Notes: generated by a model not told the origin, from the letters alone. A stretch of 45,023 bases of DNA from Thermoproteota archaeon (GCA_029887795.1 JARXPE010000010.1:1-45023); one strand, 5' to 3'. Counted from the stretch's first letter, positions 16,901 to 25,103 are shown. A program made the numbers and translations.

Positions 16901-17153
16901 AACCGGGCTGGTCTCTTACTTGATATCCCCTCATCTTGAAATACCTTATGTAGGCATCCTTCAGGGACTTGTTCCACGCAGTCCCAACATGAATTGGGTT
17001 TGTCACATATGGTGGACCATCAAGAAAGTAAAACTTCTGGTTACCCTTCAGTCTAGCCTTTTCCGGGATCTTTTCCTTCTCCCAAAACTCGAATATCTCC
17101 TTCTCAAAACCCTTCGCATCGTAGTCCTTTGGGATCTCACCGATCACACTCAT
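13989..17153 (-). CDS. ileS: Isoleucyl-tRNA synthetase
   Basis: 1054 residues, class I synthetase charging tRNA-Ile. The HIGH motif is HVGT at 55-58 inside PPYVTNPIHVGTAWNK, the KMSKS loop is MHKSLGN, and the long CP1 editing domain carries TTPWTLPANVAV and GTGCVHTAPGHGEEDH, which hydrolyse Val-tRNA-Ile. The C terminus has the anticodon-binding helices and a basic tail domain. I chose the ATG at 17153, preceded by GGTGG; a TTG at 17207 would add 18 residues that overlap the promoter and match no family N terminus. Divergent from aglB. Confidence 0.97.
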   Translation of the reverse strand: MSVIGEIPKDYDAKGFEKEIFEFWEKEKIPEKARLKGNQKFYFLDGPPYVTNPIHVGTAWNKSLKDAYIRYFKMRGYQVRDQPGFDMHGLPIEVMVEKKLGIKTKKEIEALGIENFVNACKKFALENLKVATSQFQNLGVWMDWDRPYRTLDNSYIESVWWLIKRADERGLLEKGNKIVHWCPRCETVLAGYEATDEYREVEDDSIYVKFRLEGKEKDYIVIWTTTPWTLPANVAVMVNPDFMYAKVKVGDETYIVAEDRVGAVFMDEKYEVVERIPGSKLSGLRYVPPLLEEVPKQRELSPAHFVVLSDLYVTLEEGTGCVHTAPGHGEEDHEVGEVYGLPDFCPVDERGRFTADGGKYAGKEVRGANKEIIDDLKRKGLLLKMEKTRHRYPHCWRCKTPLILRIASQWFIKVTEIKERMLEENEKVDWVPEWAGKARFGNWIKNAKDWVISRQRYWGVPLPIWVCGKCGKHDVIGSFSELKEKAIDKIGEIDLHRPWVDYIKIRCTCGHEMERVNDVADVWMDSGSASFASLHYPSEPKEWEKWWPVDMILEGHDQTRGWFYTLMVCGIIAFDSVPYRRVLMHGFTIDQDGRAMHKSLGNVVYPEEVIEKYGRDTLRWYELGCTTWEDLKFTWKSVEETSRFMGILWSTFYFASLYMSLDKFSPEEYSLSKVSGWLKDEDRWILSRLERLIKNVTESMNGLRVFEAVRELEYFMKEELSRWYIKLIRKRTWTETEDPDKIAAYATLYEVLFNYLKMVAPIAPFVSEKIYQGMFRTRSEMPISVHMLEWPSFDDKWLAPELEEEMQIVKEIIEASYSARQSARIKTRQPLRRLMVVSKDESVIRAISRLKRIVLDQANVKEVEVLSPDEEEKMKEIKLVANPSIIGPIFRGKTKTVAEIIDRMDGREILRNLREGKAVIFEVDGEKFELKKEYVTVQESVPENYKGAGFRFGTVYIDTTKDKDLMAEGLMRDVIRRIQEMRKRAALKVDAYIKVWVGVPSEEVKGLIMDKIKGISTEVRAKEMYVSIGSIERGAYKDEWQIDGEEFFIGIEED

Positions 17154-17183
17154 GTGACTACCACCAGCACCATTATTAAAGCT

Positions 17184-17193
17184 CAATATTAAA
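17184..17193 (-). promoter_or_regulatory. TATA box for ileS
   Basis: On the minus strand TTTAATATTG lies about 35 bases before the ATG at 17153, leaving a short leader that contains GGTGGTAG. This supports the downstream start. Confidence 0.45.
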
Positions 17194-17215
17194 GTTTCAT
17201 AAATCAACCATAGGG

Positions 17216-17222
17216 TTTAAAT
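17216..17222 (+). promoter_or_regulatory. TATA box for aglB
   Basis: TTTAAAT centred 45 bases before the ATG at 17264. A transcript start near 17245 leaves a leader of about 19 bases holding GAGGT at 17253-17257, seven bases before the ATG. This decides the ATG over the TTG at 17243. Confidence 0.55.
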
Positions 17223-17263
17223 GTTTCTCTTCAGAAAGAATTTTGTCTTGTAGAGGTACTATT

Positions 17264-19288
17264 ATGCGTATAAATTTACCATCGCGGACGGGCATCACGA
17301 AGACCGACATTCTCGTTTATTCCACACTCCTATCAATAATCGCCCTCTCAGTGGCCATTCGCCTCCTTCCAATTCAATGGGGCGTATACCTAGACGAGTT
17401 CGACCCTTACATACAATACAAAGGGGCAAAATACGTGGTCGAGAATGGCTTTACCGCCTGGTTCTCTTGGTTCGATCCGACTAGATGGGCTCCTTGGGGG
17501 ACCGATGTTCCTTCTCAGGCGCAAATGGGTGTGCCGTTCACGGGCGCCGCCTTCTACCTCCTTCTGAAATCTTTGGGCTTCAATATCTCACTTTACGAAG
17601 CCTTGGCATTCTTCCCTGTTATTTCCGGAGGAATACTGACCTTCTTGGTCTTCCTTTTGGGTAAAGAACTGGTAGGTCGGGGAGTTGGGCTTCTTGCATC
17701 CTTTATATTTGCAATTGACCCCACTTCCATACAGCGTACCAGCATCGGCTTCTTCGACACTGAGGCTACTGGACTGTTAGGCATGTTCGTTGCCCTCATA
17801 TTCTTTATGAAGGCGCTAAAAAAGAGAACCATCCCATATTCGATAATCTCTGGACTAGCGCTCGCCTACATGGCTCTCTGCTGGGGTGCCTACCTATACC
17901 CTCTGAACCTCTTGGCTCTCTATTCCATAATACTGGTCCTAACTGGAAGGTGGAACAAGCAACTGTCCATAGCCATAACGGTCGTCTCATCAATCACGAT
18001 GTTGGGTATGGCATTTGCTCCGAACATCGGCGTCGATGAGGCAATATCTCCATACACCGTGGTCCCAATGACCGCCTTCATAACATGCGTCGTGATGTCC
18101 ACAACATCCTTCATCCAAGACAAGGACTTGCGGAGGAAAGCCTCCATCGGCGCAGTCCTTGGAATCCTTGCTATAGCTGGTGCCGTCACACTGAGCGGCG
18201 TTTTGGGTCCTATAGCAGGGAAGTTCCTCTTCTTCGTCAACCCGTTCTCACGAGCGGCGTCCCCAATAGTCGGGACTGTGGGCGAGCAGTTCCCCGCCAC
18301 CTGGTCAACATTCTTTTCAAACTATCACATCCTTCTGATCTTGGCACCTGTGGGGGTATACTTCGCTCTTAAGCGAATGAAGTACAAGGACATATTCATG
18401 GTGCTCTTTGCACTAATGGCTGTCTGGGGGGCTGGGTCCTATGTACGGCTTTTAATAGTCGTCGCGCCCACTCTCGCCATACTCAGCGGCTTGGCCCTCG
18501 CCAACCTCTTCAGCAACGTATCTTTAACCAAGAAGAGTGAGACCGACAAAAAAACCCACACCCGCCAACTAGGGCGGATCTACGGTATTATATTGATCGC
18601 CATAGTAGTGGCTGGCACAACACCTCTTATCTACTCGAATCTGAGGGTCGCGAACAGACCTGCCATGATTGTCTCAGCCTCAACTGGATATGCCGCAGAG
18701 ATTGATGACTGGTTGGATGCCCTAGAGTGGATGCGCACCAACATCGCTCCCGAGAGCATTGTTGGGTGTTGGTGGGACTATGGCTACTGGATAAACGTGG
18801 TCGCAAACAAATCAGTGATCGCCGACAACTCCACCTCCAACGGAACACAGATAAAACTGATCGCAGAGGCATTCTTGAACAACGAGACCTACGCCCTCGA
18901 AATCTTTAGAAAAATGAAAGTGGACTACGTGGTTGTATACGAGCCTTGGATCTTCGCCTCAACCAATCCGCTTATAGGCCTCCCACCTTGGTCCGTCATC
19001 GGCGACTTTGAGAAATCCACCGCAATGATGGCAATCGCTGGCTATAACACCTCTGACTACATTAAGGGTGTGCCTCTGAGCACTGGAACATCAACGATAA
19101 GCTACCCCCTCCCTGCTGGACCAAAAGCCTCTGAGACCCTCCTATACCAGCTCCTCTTCTACCCGTTCAGAGAGGGATATAGCTCTCTGCTCGGATTGAA
19201 CATAACTGCACCACAGCACTTTGAACTGGTCTACCATTCAAACAACTTGTGGGTATTGATCTACAAGATCAACTACCCTCCGCAATGA
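17264..19288 (+). CDS. aglB: Oligosaccharyltransferase (STT3/AglB)
   Basis: 674 residues, the catalytic subunit that moves a lipid-linked glycan onto Asn in N-X-S/T sequons on the outer face of the membrane. The first external loop has the metal-binding DEFDP at 44-48, followed by the second acidic motif FFDTEATG. About 11-13 membrane segments fill residues 15-460. The C-terminal soluble domain begins near 470 and carries WWDYGYWI (503-510), the sequon-recognition motif. The gene stands alone: divergent from ileS and convergent with the informational run. The sequon-rich surface proteins at 42.8-45 kb are natural targets. Confidence 0.96.
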   Translation: MRINLPSRTGITKTDILVYSTLLSIIALSVAIRLLPIQWGVYLDEFDPYIQYKGAKYVVENGFTAWFSWFDPTRWAPWGTDVPSQAQMGVPFTGAAFYLLLKSLGFNISLYEALAFFPVISGGILTFLVFLLGKELVGRGVGLLASFIFAIDPTSIQRTSIGFFDTEATGLLGMFVALIFFMKALKKRTIPYSIISGLALAYMALCWGAYLYPLNLLALYSIILVLTGRWNKQLSIAITVVSSITMLGMAFAPNIGVDEAISPYTVVPMTAFITCVVMSTTSFIQDKDLRRKASIGAVLGILAIAGAVTLSGVLGPIAGKFLFFVNPFSRAASPIVGTVGEQFPATWSTFFSNYHILLILAPVGVYFALKRMKYKDIFMVLFALMAVWGAGSYVRLLIVVAPTLAILSGLALANLFSNVSLTKKSETDKKTHTRQLGRIYGIILIAIVVAGTTPLIYSNLRVANRPAMIVSASTGYAAEIDDWLDALEWMRTNIAPESIVGCWWDYGYWINVVANKSVIADNSTSNGTQIKLIAEAFLNNETYALEIFRKMKVDYVVVYEPWIFASTNPLIGLPPWSVIGDFEKSTAMMAIAGYNTSDYIKGVPLSTGTSTISYPLPAGPKASETLLYQLLFYPFREGYSSLLGLNITAPQHFELVYHSNNLWVLIYKINYPPQ

Positions 19289-19516
19289 TAAAAAACTAAA
19301 ATCAAAACTTACAACATCTTAATTGTTTATCACCTTAATTATAATACTAAAAATCAAATAAATTAGATTAATACTAGATTTTAAATTTAATTTAAATTTT
19401 TAATTTAAATTTAATTGATTAGAGTTTGATTTTCTCAACCATTAAGGGCGTCAGTGTAAGGCAAATATTATTGCGGATGCCCTAAATAGTGTTATTGCTT
19501 CTGCCCTTCTTCCAAC
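19289..19516. repeat. AT-rich convergent gap with a 13-base tandem repeat
   Basis: A 228-base gap between the converging aglB and nop10. It is strongly AT-rich and contains two perfect adjacent copies of TTTAATTTAAATT (19386-19398 and 19399-19411) inside a longer A/T tract with several self-complementary pieces. No gene is evident. T and A runs on both strands could end transcription from both sides. Confidence 0.55.
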
Positions 19517-19690
19517 CTATTTCTCTTTTCGGGTGGACAAACTAAGGGCTAGTCTGTACTTGCTGTATTTGTCGTCAGGCGAGAACCTTGCGGGGTGCGG
19601 ATTCCTTAGCGCTCCACCACAGTAAGGGCACTTGTACTCTCTTAAGGTATACTCACCACAGACGCTGCACTTCTTGATCATTCCCTTCAT
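19517..19690 (-). CDS. nop10: H/ACA RNP subunit Nop10
   Basis: 57 residues: a zinc ribbon with C8, C11, C21 and C24 (KKCSVCGEYTL, KCPYCGG) followed by the conserved linker and helix NPHPARFSPDDKYSKYR. Nop10 binds Cbf5 and helps place the substrate RNA in archaeal pseudouridylation complexes. I chose the ATG at 19690, which has AGGTGA upstream; a longer frame to 19732 lies in the end of the aIF2 alpha gene. It follows aIF2 alpha after four bases, the order seen in many archaea. Confidence 0.94.
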   Translation of the reverse strand: MKGMIKKCSVCGEYTLREYKCPYCGGALRNPHPARFSPDDKYSKYRLALSLSTRKEK

Positions 19691-19694
19691 AAAA

Positions 19695-20480
19695 TCACCT
19701 TGTGAAAGTGCCGGATCCTCCCACCTCGGCAAGTCTCTCTATAATAGTCTCAGCCGTTTCCTTCAGGATCTCCTCAGCAGTCCGATAATCTTTGGCTGTG
19801 ACTTCAATCCTGTACCTAGGGGCTCCCAAATAAGTTATCTCCAACTTCCCTCCTTTATTGCGCGCCCTCTCTTCCCCTTCCAATAACGCCCTCTTTATGT
19901 CCTCGATTCCTTTGGGCTTTGTCGAGTTCAATTGCAGAACTCCAGTCACCTGGACCATTGGAGGCTCTATGTGCTCCTTAGCTGCATCCTGAATAGCCTT
20001 TGCCCAAGTTTCTGGGATGCCTGCATCCACCAATGCCTGATACCCTTCTGCCACAGCTGCCTCCATGGCTGTATACAGATCTCCAAACTGATCTTCTAGC
20101 GGAATTCCTACTTTTTCAACAGCCTCCGAAAAGTCCTTCTTTAGCGATGAGGCAACCTCTTCTAGTATCTTCTCCGCCCTCTTTGTTCTCTTCCACTGTA
20201 TGAGCTTCTCCTTTTTCTCCCTCTCAGTGACTTTTTTAAGCGAGAGGTCTATGTGCCCCTTTTTCTCATCCACACGGATGACCTTAAGCACTACCTTTTG
20301 TCCTTCCTTAATGTAGTCTCTGATATTCTTAACCCACGTGGATGCGATCTCGCCGATGGGTATATAACCAGTTTTGTTGAACTCGTCAAGATTTACATAA
20401 GCACCATGATCTTGTATCTTGACCGCTGTACCGATGACGAACTCCCCTATCTCTGGGTACTCCCTCTTCCTAAGCCCCAT
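19695..20480 (-). CDS. Translation initiation factor aIF2 subunit alpha
   Basis: 261 residues. The N-terminal S1 (OB) domain shows VIGTAVKIQDHGAYVNLDEF and GYIPIGEIASTWVKNI, then the helical domain, then the C-terminal alpha-beta domain with APRYRIEVTAKDYRTAEEIL, which contacts the gamma subunit. aIF2 brings initiator tRNA to the small ribosomal subunit. The ATG at 20480 is preceded by GGTGAT and a TATA box at 20518-20527, so this gene and nop10 can be transcribed apart from the upstream genes. A Ser51-like regulatory site is not something I can claim. Confidence 0.96.
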   Translation of the reverse strand: MGLRKREYPEIGEFVIGTAVKIQDHGAYVNLDEFNKTGYIPIGEIASTWVKNIRDYIKEGQKVVLKVIRVDEKKGHIDLSLKKVTEREKKEKLIQWKRTKRAEKILEEVASSLKKDFSEAVEKVGIPLEDQFGDLYTAMEAAVAEGYQALVDAGIPETWAKAIQDAAKEHIEPPMVQVTGVLQLNSTKPKGIEDIKRALLEGEERARNKGGKLEITYLGAPRYRIEVTAKDYRTAEEILKETAETIIERLAEVGGSGTFTR

Positions 20481-20517
20481 TCTTAATCACCATTTTAACG
20501 AATAATAAAATGAGCGC

Positions 20518-20527
20518 TTATATAAAT
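20518..20527 (-). promoter_or_regulatory. TATA box for the aIF2 alpha-nop10 pair
   Basis: On the minus strand ATTTATATAA is centred about 42 bases before the aIF2 alpha ATG (20480). Predicted leader is about 16 bases and contains GGTGAT. Confidence 0.6.
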
Positions 20528-20605
20528 GGGTGCCTTTAGCCTTAGATCTCCGAGTTCTGAAAAATTAAAAGCCTTATGGCAGAATTTCGTCTCACAATAG
20601 AGTGA

Positions 20606-20803
20606 TCAGGCTATCTCTTTCACTTTGTCCGATAGGATCCTGCTCTTGCCACCAGTTGGCAGAGCAAGGTCTTTGCCGCAGATATTGCACTTAACCCTCG
20701 TAGCCACATTCGAAAATACCGTCTGCTCATTACCGCAGTCCGGACACTGGACCCTGAGGAACTTGCTCCTAGGAGTTGGCGTCAGTATCTCTTTTCTCTT
20801 CAA
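20606..20803 (-). CDS. rps27e: Ribosomal protein S27e (eS27)
   Basis: 65 residues with a zinc ribbon C20-x2-C23, C39-x2-C42 in the family pattern [15 protein letters not shown] and [17 protein letters not shown]. Part of the small subunit. The start is TTG at 20803, with GAGGTG seven bases upstream; the L44e stop is 11 bases before it, so the two are coupled as in most archaea. A 125-base gap with its own promoter separates it from aIF2 alpha downstream. Confidence 0.95.
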   Translation of the reverse strand: MKRKEILTPTPRSKFLRVQCPDCGNEQTVFSNVATRVKCNICGKDLALPTGGKSRILSDKVKEIA

Positions 20804-20814
20804 TCAAAAACACC

Positions 20815-21090
20815 TCATACTATCTCAAGCTTCTTGAGCCTTATCCCTCTTCTCTGGTTCTGGTAACCGCACTTCTTGCACTTCAACTTCAAACTCATCT
20901 TTTTTGTGGTCTTGGCAGTCCTCTTTTGGACAGGCTTCCTGGAGCTGCCGTATCCCTTCTTCTTCCTCTCGTACCTCCTAGTGCCCTCTGCAAGCCTTCT
21001 CTCCTTACTCTTCTTGTAAAGCGTTACAGAATGGGCAGTGTGCGTCTTGCATCTAGGGCAATATGTGTTTATCTCCTTCGGGACTTTCAT
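20815..21090 (-). CDS. rpl44e: Ribosomal protein L44e (eL42)
   Basis: 91 residues, basic, with zinc cysteines C11, C14 (TYCPRCKTHTAHSV) and C71, C74 (LKCKKCGYQNQ), and the loop YGSSRKPVQKRTAKTTKK. It sits at the E site of the large subunit. Length is typical. It starts four bases after the GINS stop and leads into S27e, the conserved archaeal pair. Confidence 0.96.
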   Translation of the reverse strand: MKVPKEINTYCPRCKTHTAHSVTLYKKSKERRLAEGTRRYERKKKGYGSSRKPVQKRTAKTTKKMSLKLKCKKCGYQNQRRGIRLKKLEIV

Positions 21091-21094
21091 TTTA

Positions 21095-21571
21095 TCACAC
21101 CTTCCTTTGTATCATCATAGCTATACCTCTATTTATCAGCGCCTCCGCGTTCTGTGCTGGTAACAGCACGACATCCTCTGCCTTATAGGGGCCATATGTC
21201 CTCATATCTGCCCCTACGAATGATGGAACATCTCGGAGCACCCTAACTAATATCTTTTTCGCACCTTCGTCCTTGTCCTCTTGCTTCGCCGGACCCAACA
21301 AACCTAACTCATCTTCAAATAGTACCCCTTCTACAGGCGCCCCCTCCAATACCATCCGACAAATCTTCTCCCTCCTGATGAGCCTTATTCTCTCCATCAT
21401 CCATCTGATCCGGTCCTTTTCAATCTCCCTCAACTTTTCAGGAAGACCATTCTCCCCTTTGCTCAATCCCTCTAGATATGCCTCAACTTGGTTCATGAAC
21501 TCTGGCGGAGGTCTCTGAAGATCCCTTTGCTCCCTCTCACCAATTAAAAATTCGAGGATCCTCTTATACAT
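21095..21571 (-). CDS. GINS complex subunit (Gins51/Gins15 type)
   Basis: 158 residues. A long helical N-terminal A domain (EKLREIEKDRIRWMMERIRLIRREKI) is followed by the small beta B domain VRVLRDVPSFVGADMRTYGPYKAEDVVLLP with NAEALINRGIAMMI, which is the Sld5/Psf1-like order. GINS joins MCM and the Cdc45/GAN protein in the replicative helicase. It lies between priS (four-base gap) and L44e, linking replication genes to ribosomal genes in one transcript. The partner subunit Gins23 is not in this window. Confidence 0.88.
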   Translation of the reverse strand: MYKRILEFLIGEREQRDLQRPPPEFMNQVEAYLEGLSKGENGLPEKLREIEKDRIRWMMERIRLIRREKICRMVLEGAPVEGVLFEDELGLLGPAKQEDKDEGAKKILVRVLRDVPSFVGADMRTYGPYKAEDVVLLPAQNAEALINRGIAMMIQRKV

Positions 21572-21575
21572 GATT

Positions 21576-22805
21576 TCATTCCCTCAACTCTGCTGCACCC
21601 TTACAGAGAAGGTATATCCCGAGACCCTCAGGAACCTCCAATTGGACATCCCTCATCGGTCCCACCTCATAATCCCCTATCCTTACTCGCGGAGCCTCTT
21701 TCACATATACTTTTATACTGCCTGACTTAAATACGACGGCATCCTTCAGGGGGTCGAAGCTCTCCAAGTCACTGTAGGAAACCTTGGCGGCCTTGAGTCC
21801 AGACTTGCCATGTAATGTATTTGGGTACCTTATCAGCCTCTTGATGTCTATGGTCACCCTCTCGTCTATGTTGCACAGGAGGTCTCTTATGGCAGCCTTG
21901 GCTATCCTTATTGTCCTGCCTAGTTCTACCCCCCTCAGGCCCATCCAAGATGGGGGGTTGGCCATTATCCCCCTCAACAACCTTTCCCTATTTCTCATGA
22001 TGGTGTTGGCAACCTCATCCGAACCCACGACTGCCTTGAGATCCTCTAGAGTACACCTACTCAAGTAGGTGTATACAGACTTCGCAAACCTCCCTCTCCA
22101 CCCTCCATCCCTTAAGTCTGGCCCGATTATCGACCCGTCCTTCATCACCCTGAATCCTTGGTGCTTGGGATCGAGTCCAACCCCCCTCACATAGTCGGCG
22201 ATCTCCCTCCTGCCGTCTGTTGTTAGCGTCTTCACATCCTCAGTCTGGACGTGCAAGTGATAGCCCCTATGCCCCGAGAAGCAGACCTCCACTTCCTTGA
22301 GGCTCACCCCGAAGTCCGGAATGAGGTATTCATCAATCAGCTTGAAAACCTCCTCCTTCGCGACCTCAAGGCACTTGTCGCAGACCCAAGTGGTGGTCTC
22401 TATCCTCTTCATGCCGCATTTTGGGCAACTCTCAGGAGGAAAGCCTGCCCCCTTCGCCGCGCAGTCTAAGCAGGTCCATGTGTCATGATCTACCTTGCAT
22501 AGCGTGGGGATGTGGTCCGCATCCACGTCAAATATGAGATCTGCCCCCTTCCACCCCTTCTTATTCATGTCTGGAGCTTGTGGCTCCCTGTAATAAGCCG
22601 ATGAGTAGTATAGGTGCGCGGGCACGTTTTCCATGAGATACTCCTTTAGGGCAACCGTGTCAGGGAAGGCTATGTGCCTTATCATTGTCTCATGCCCAAG
22701 GGGTATGAGCGCGATCTCCCTCTCTTGGAGTCCCTTCACATCCAGCTCGCCCACGTCCAATGTTTGGTAGTATTCTTTGAATGCCCTAGCGACCTCTCTA
22801 TGCAC
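21576..22805 (-). CDS. priS: DNA primase small (catalytic) subunit
   Basis: 409 residues. The catalytic acidic motif is DVDADH (Asp93, Asp95, Asp97), and the conserved SGHRGYHLHV lies near residue 180. A cysteine-rich insertion (C103, C112, C115, C127, C130, C142, C145) forms the zinc-binding knob and has more cysteines than the four usually needed. PriS makes RNA or mixed primers in complex with PriL, whose gene overlaps it by 8 bases. Length is near the upper end for archaea. Confidence 0.96.
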   Translation of the reverse strand: MHREVARAFKEYYQTLDVGELDVKGLQEREIALIPLGHETMIRHIAFPDTVALKEYLMENVPAHLYYSSAYYREPQAPDMNKKGWKGADLIFDVDADHIPTLCKVDHDTWTCLDCAAKGAGFPPESCPKCGMKRIETTTWVCDKCLEVAKEEVFKLIDEYLIPDFGVSLKEVEVCFSGHRGYHLHVQTEDVKTLTTDGRREIADYVRGVGLDPKHQGFRVMKDGSIIGPDLRDGGWRGRFAKSVYTYLSRCTLEDLKAVVGSDEVANTIMRNRERLLRGIMANPPSWMGLRGVELGRTIRIAKAAIRDLLCNIDERVTIDIKRLIRYPNTLHGKSGLKAAKVSYSDLESFDPLKDAVVFKSGSIKVYVKEAPRVRIGDYEVGPMRDVQLEVPEGLGIYLLCKGAAELRE

Positions 22806-23862
22806 CCTTCTCCCATCCCTTCTTCCTCTTTATCTCCCTAGCCCTCATTTTATAATACTGCAGGGGGTGCCTCACTTTTTTACAATACGCGTCCCCACCG
22901 ACACAGAGGCCGAAGGACCTCAAAACATCACACTTTGGCGGCATATATTTTGTCTTCGAGCCTATTAGACCAGCTATATGCTCCACTTGGTACCTCGCTT
23001 TTCCCTCATCAAAGTCTGCCACGTTGCTAAAGTGCTTTAGAACATCTTCAACGCTCTCTCCGGTATTGATGAGAAATGTGGTCACAGTAAACCTCGCCAT
23101 ATGCGATAGACTCTTTCCAGCCGCCAAGTCCTTTAGGAGCGCAACGATGCAAGGGGGCTTAGCCTCTTCAACGACCTCCACCATAGCGTCCTCGTCATAA
23201 ATTTTGGTCTCCTTGATTAGCTTTTCAAGCCCCTCAAGTTTTAACAAGAGCTTTTCCGGCATTTGGAACTTCTTGATATCTTCTTCTTCTGCCTTCTTGA
23301 GAATCTTTAGCTTTAAAGCCTCTGAGAGCAGCCTTGCCACCTCAACCTGCTTAAGATAGACCCTCCCCCCTGTTACATGCCTATTAACGAGTTTCCAATC
23401 CGGGGAATGAAAGCTCGGCGCGACCTCCAAGTATTTTTCGACCGGGAGACTGAAATCAAACATGACACCGCTTACCGTAAGCTCAGTACCCTCTAAGTCC
23501 CAATCAAAGCCGTCCTTTCCCACTTCCGCAATCTTCTCTTTCTCCTCATTCTTCAGGAGTTCAAAACACCTCTTCTGCTCCGAGTTAGCGAACCTCCTTA
23601 CGACCCATGCTGACTTCAACCCATAAACGAATGCAAGCGCAAGGGGATATGCGAGGATCTCTGTCTCTGGATCAACAACATTTAACTCTGCCCACCTTCC
23701 CTCAATTCCGCACCTGACCCTCTCCACCGCCCTCTGCACCACGTATGAATACTCCTCGCTGGCTAAATCTTGGAAAGTTAGACCGTAACTCTCTACAAAA
23801 GAAGAAGCCCTCCTCAAAAAAGGATACTTTGCTAGATCGTCTATTGTTAGCATCTCTCTCAT
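22798..23862 (-). CDS. priL: DNA primase large subunit
   Basis: 354 residues. The N-terminal helical domain contacts PriS; the C-terminal domain holds the four cysteines of the 4Fe-4S cluster, Cys238 (PPCIVALL), Cys311 and Cys320 (KCDVLRSFGLC) and Cys327 (AYCKKVRHPLQYY). The first is followed by the conserved HMARFTVTTFLINTG. A cluster of several Lys/Glu-rich repeats (KKAEEEDIKK) fills the linker. It overlaps priS and lies 36 bases after PCNA. Confidence 0.95.
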   Translation of the reverse strand: MREMLTIDDLAKYPFLRRASSFVESYGLTFQDLASEEYSYVVQRAVERVRCGIEGRWAELNVVDPETEILAYPLALAFVYGLKSAWVVRRFANSEQKRCFELLKNEEKEKIAEVGKDGFDWDLEGTELTVSGVMFDFSLPVEKYLEVAPSFHSPDWKLVNRHVTGGRVYLKQVEVARLLSEALKLKILKKAEEEDIKKFQMPEKLLLKLEGLEKLIKETKIYDEDAMVEVVEEAKPPCIVALLKDLAAGKSLSHMARFTVTTFLINTGESVEDVLKHFSNVADFDEGKARYQVEHIAGLIGSKTKYMPPKCDVLRSFGLCVGGDAYCKKVRHPLQYYKMRAREIKRKKGWEKGA

Positions 23863-23898
23863 CCAATAAAAACGAGGGAAAAGTTGTTAAAGGTTCCT

Positions 23899-24651
23899 CT
23901 ACTCCGCTTCCATACGGGGAGCCAGATAATACACGATCCTCCCACCGTTTGGAAGGTTGAAGTCAAGCCTAAGGGGCATGTCTGTAGAGAACATGAGTAT
24001 CGCTATGTCCGAGAGGTCGGATGCGACCATCATCTTGCTCAGATATGTGAGGCTGTAGAGCGCGTGAGCATTCTCCTTCAGCTCTATTGAAAGGAGCTCT
24101 CCACTGTCCTTCGTTATCTCCACCTCGACCTCCCCCCTGTCCCCGCTCGCTGTTACCTTCAGTTTCTCATCTTCCGCCGTGATCTTAACAAAGTCACTAA
24201 CTACCTCTGCGTCCTTGATAGCATCCATAAGGGTTGCGGCTGGAAGCTTAACTGTCGCAAGGAATGAGATCCTGGGGACCGAGAGTTCCTCCTTCCCTAA
24301 GTCAAGTAATGGGAGAGAGAACGTCCTCGAGGTCTTCCCCCTGAACCTTATCTTCAGCCTCGCCTCCTTCTCCAGCTTCTCCAGCTCGAGCTTCTCGTTG
24401 ACTCCTGCCCTTTTCATTATGTTCTTCATATCGTCAAAATTTACCCCGATCGGCATCTCCTCGGCGCACTCATATGACTCGAATGATGTTTTTGGCAGTT
24501 CCATATCTACCATTGCCACTCTTGATGGGTCCATCGCCCTCAATCTGATCCCGGTCGGATCGGCGATGAAAACCCCCTCCTCAACAAGGGTCGATATGGA
24601 CTCTATAATATTCCTCCAAATCCTACTATCTGCAAGTACTGCTTTAAACAC
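23899..24651 (-). CDS. pcn: Sliding clamp PCNA
   Basis: 250 residues with two repeated clamp domains joined by an interdomain loop near residues 120-130. Diagnostic stretches are RLRAMDPSRVAMVDMELP at 37-54 and the C-terminal MPLRLDFNLPNGGRIVYYLAPR. The ring tethers polymerase, ligase and FEN1 to DNA. A GTG at 24651 is the start, with GGAGGT seven bases upstream. Only one PCNA gene is visible; crenarchaea often have three, but others may lie outside. An upstream gap of 74 bases carries AT boxes near 24673-24696. Confidence 0.97.
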   Translation of the reverse strand: MFKAVLADSRIWRNIIESISTLVEEGVFIADPTGIRLRAMDPSRVAMVDMELPKTSFESYECAEEMPIGVNFDDMKNIMKRAGVNEKLELEKLEKEARLKIRFRGKTSRTFSLPLLDLGKEELSVPRISFLATVKLPAATLMDAIKDAEVVSDFVKITAEDEKLKVTASGDRGEVEVEITKDSGELLSIELKENAHALYSLTYLSKMMVASDLSDIAILMFSTDMPLRLDFNLPNGGRIVYYLAPRMEAE

Positions 24652-24725
24652 AAGAACAACCTCCGGTACCCTTTATAATAAATCCGAATACTTAAGATCT
24701 ACTACTTCTTGATTACCCAAGCCAC

Positions 24726-25052
24726 CTACTCATACTCTCTCCACGTGTGGCCGCACTTGGTGCACCTGTAAAACCTTGTTGGTGCCTCATCCGCCCTCCT
24801 CGTCTGCATCATCCAATAATACGCCTCCATGTTTCCACACCGCCTACATTCTGCCTTCGTTACTGGCAAAACCCTATCCTCGGAACTGTCAGAATGCTTT
24901 ACTATCACAGTCTCCTTCGGCATATTGATAGACTCTTTGAACCCCTGCTCCCCGCACTCCCCGACATCTTTGTACCCGCATTTTTTACAGACAAGGATTC
25001 CTCTCTTCCTATCCGGGAGAAGAACACTGTTGCAGCTAGGGCAGAACTTCAA
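24726..25052 (-). CDS. tfs: Transcription factor S (TFIIS-like RNA cleavage factor)
   Basis: 108 residues with two zinc ribbons: C4, C7, C22, C25 at the N terminus (Rpb9-like) and C69, C72, C97, C100 at the C terminus. The catalytic acidic pair Asp88-Glu89 sits in RRADEAPTRFYRC, so it should be an active cleavage factor that rescues backtracked polymerase, not one of the inhibitory paralogs. Last gene before the pcn promoter in the same direction. Confidence 0.95.
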   Translation of the reverse strand: MKFCPSCNSVLLPDRKRGILVCKKCGYKDVGECGEQGFKESINMPKETVIVKHSDSSEDRVLPVTKAECRRCGNMEAYYWMMQTRRADEAPTRFYRCTKCGHTWREYE

Positions 25053-25103
25053 AGTAATTCCCCGCCCATCAAACCTTGGTCTGCGATTTTAACTTATCGG
25101 TCT

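Noticed and set aside
19376-19425. Possible CRISPR or IS end in the A/T repeat
   Set aside because: Only two copies of a 13-base A/T unit without spacers; low-complexity sequence. No transposase gene, IS end or CRISPR array was seen anywhere in the window.
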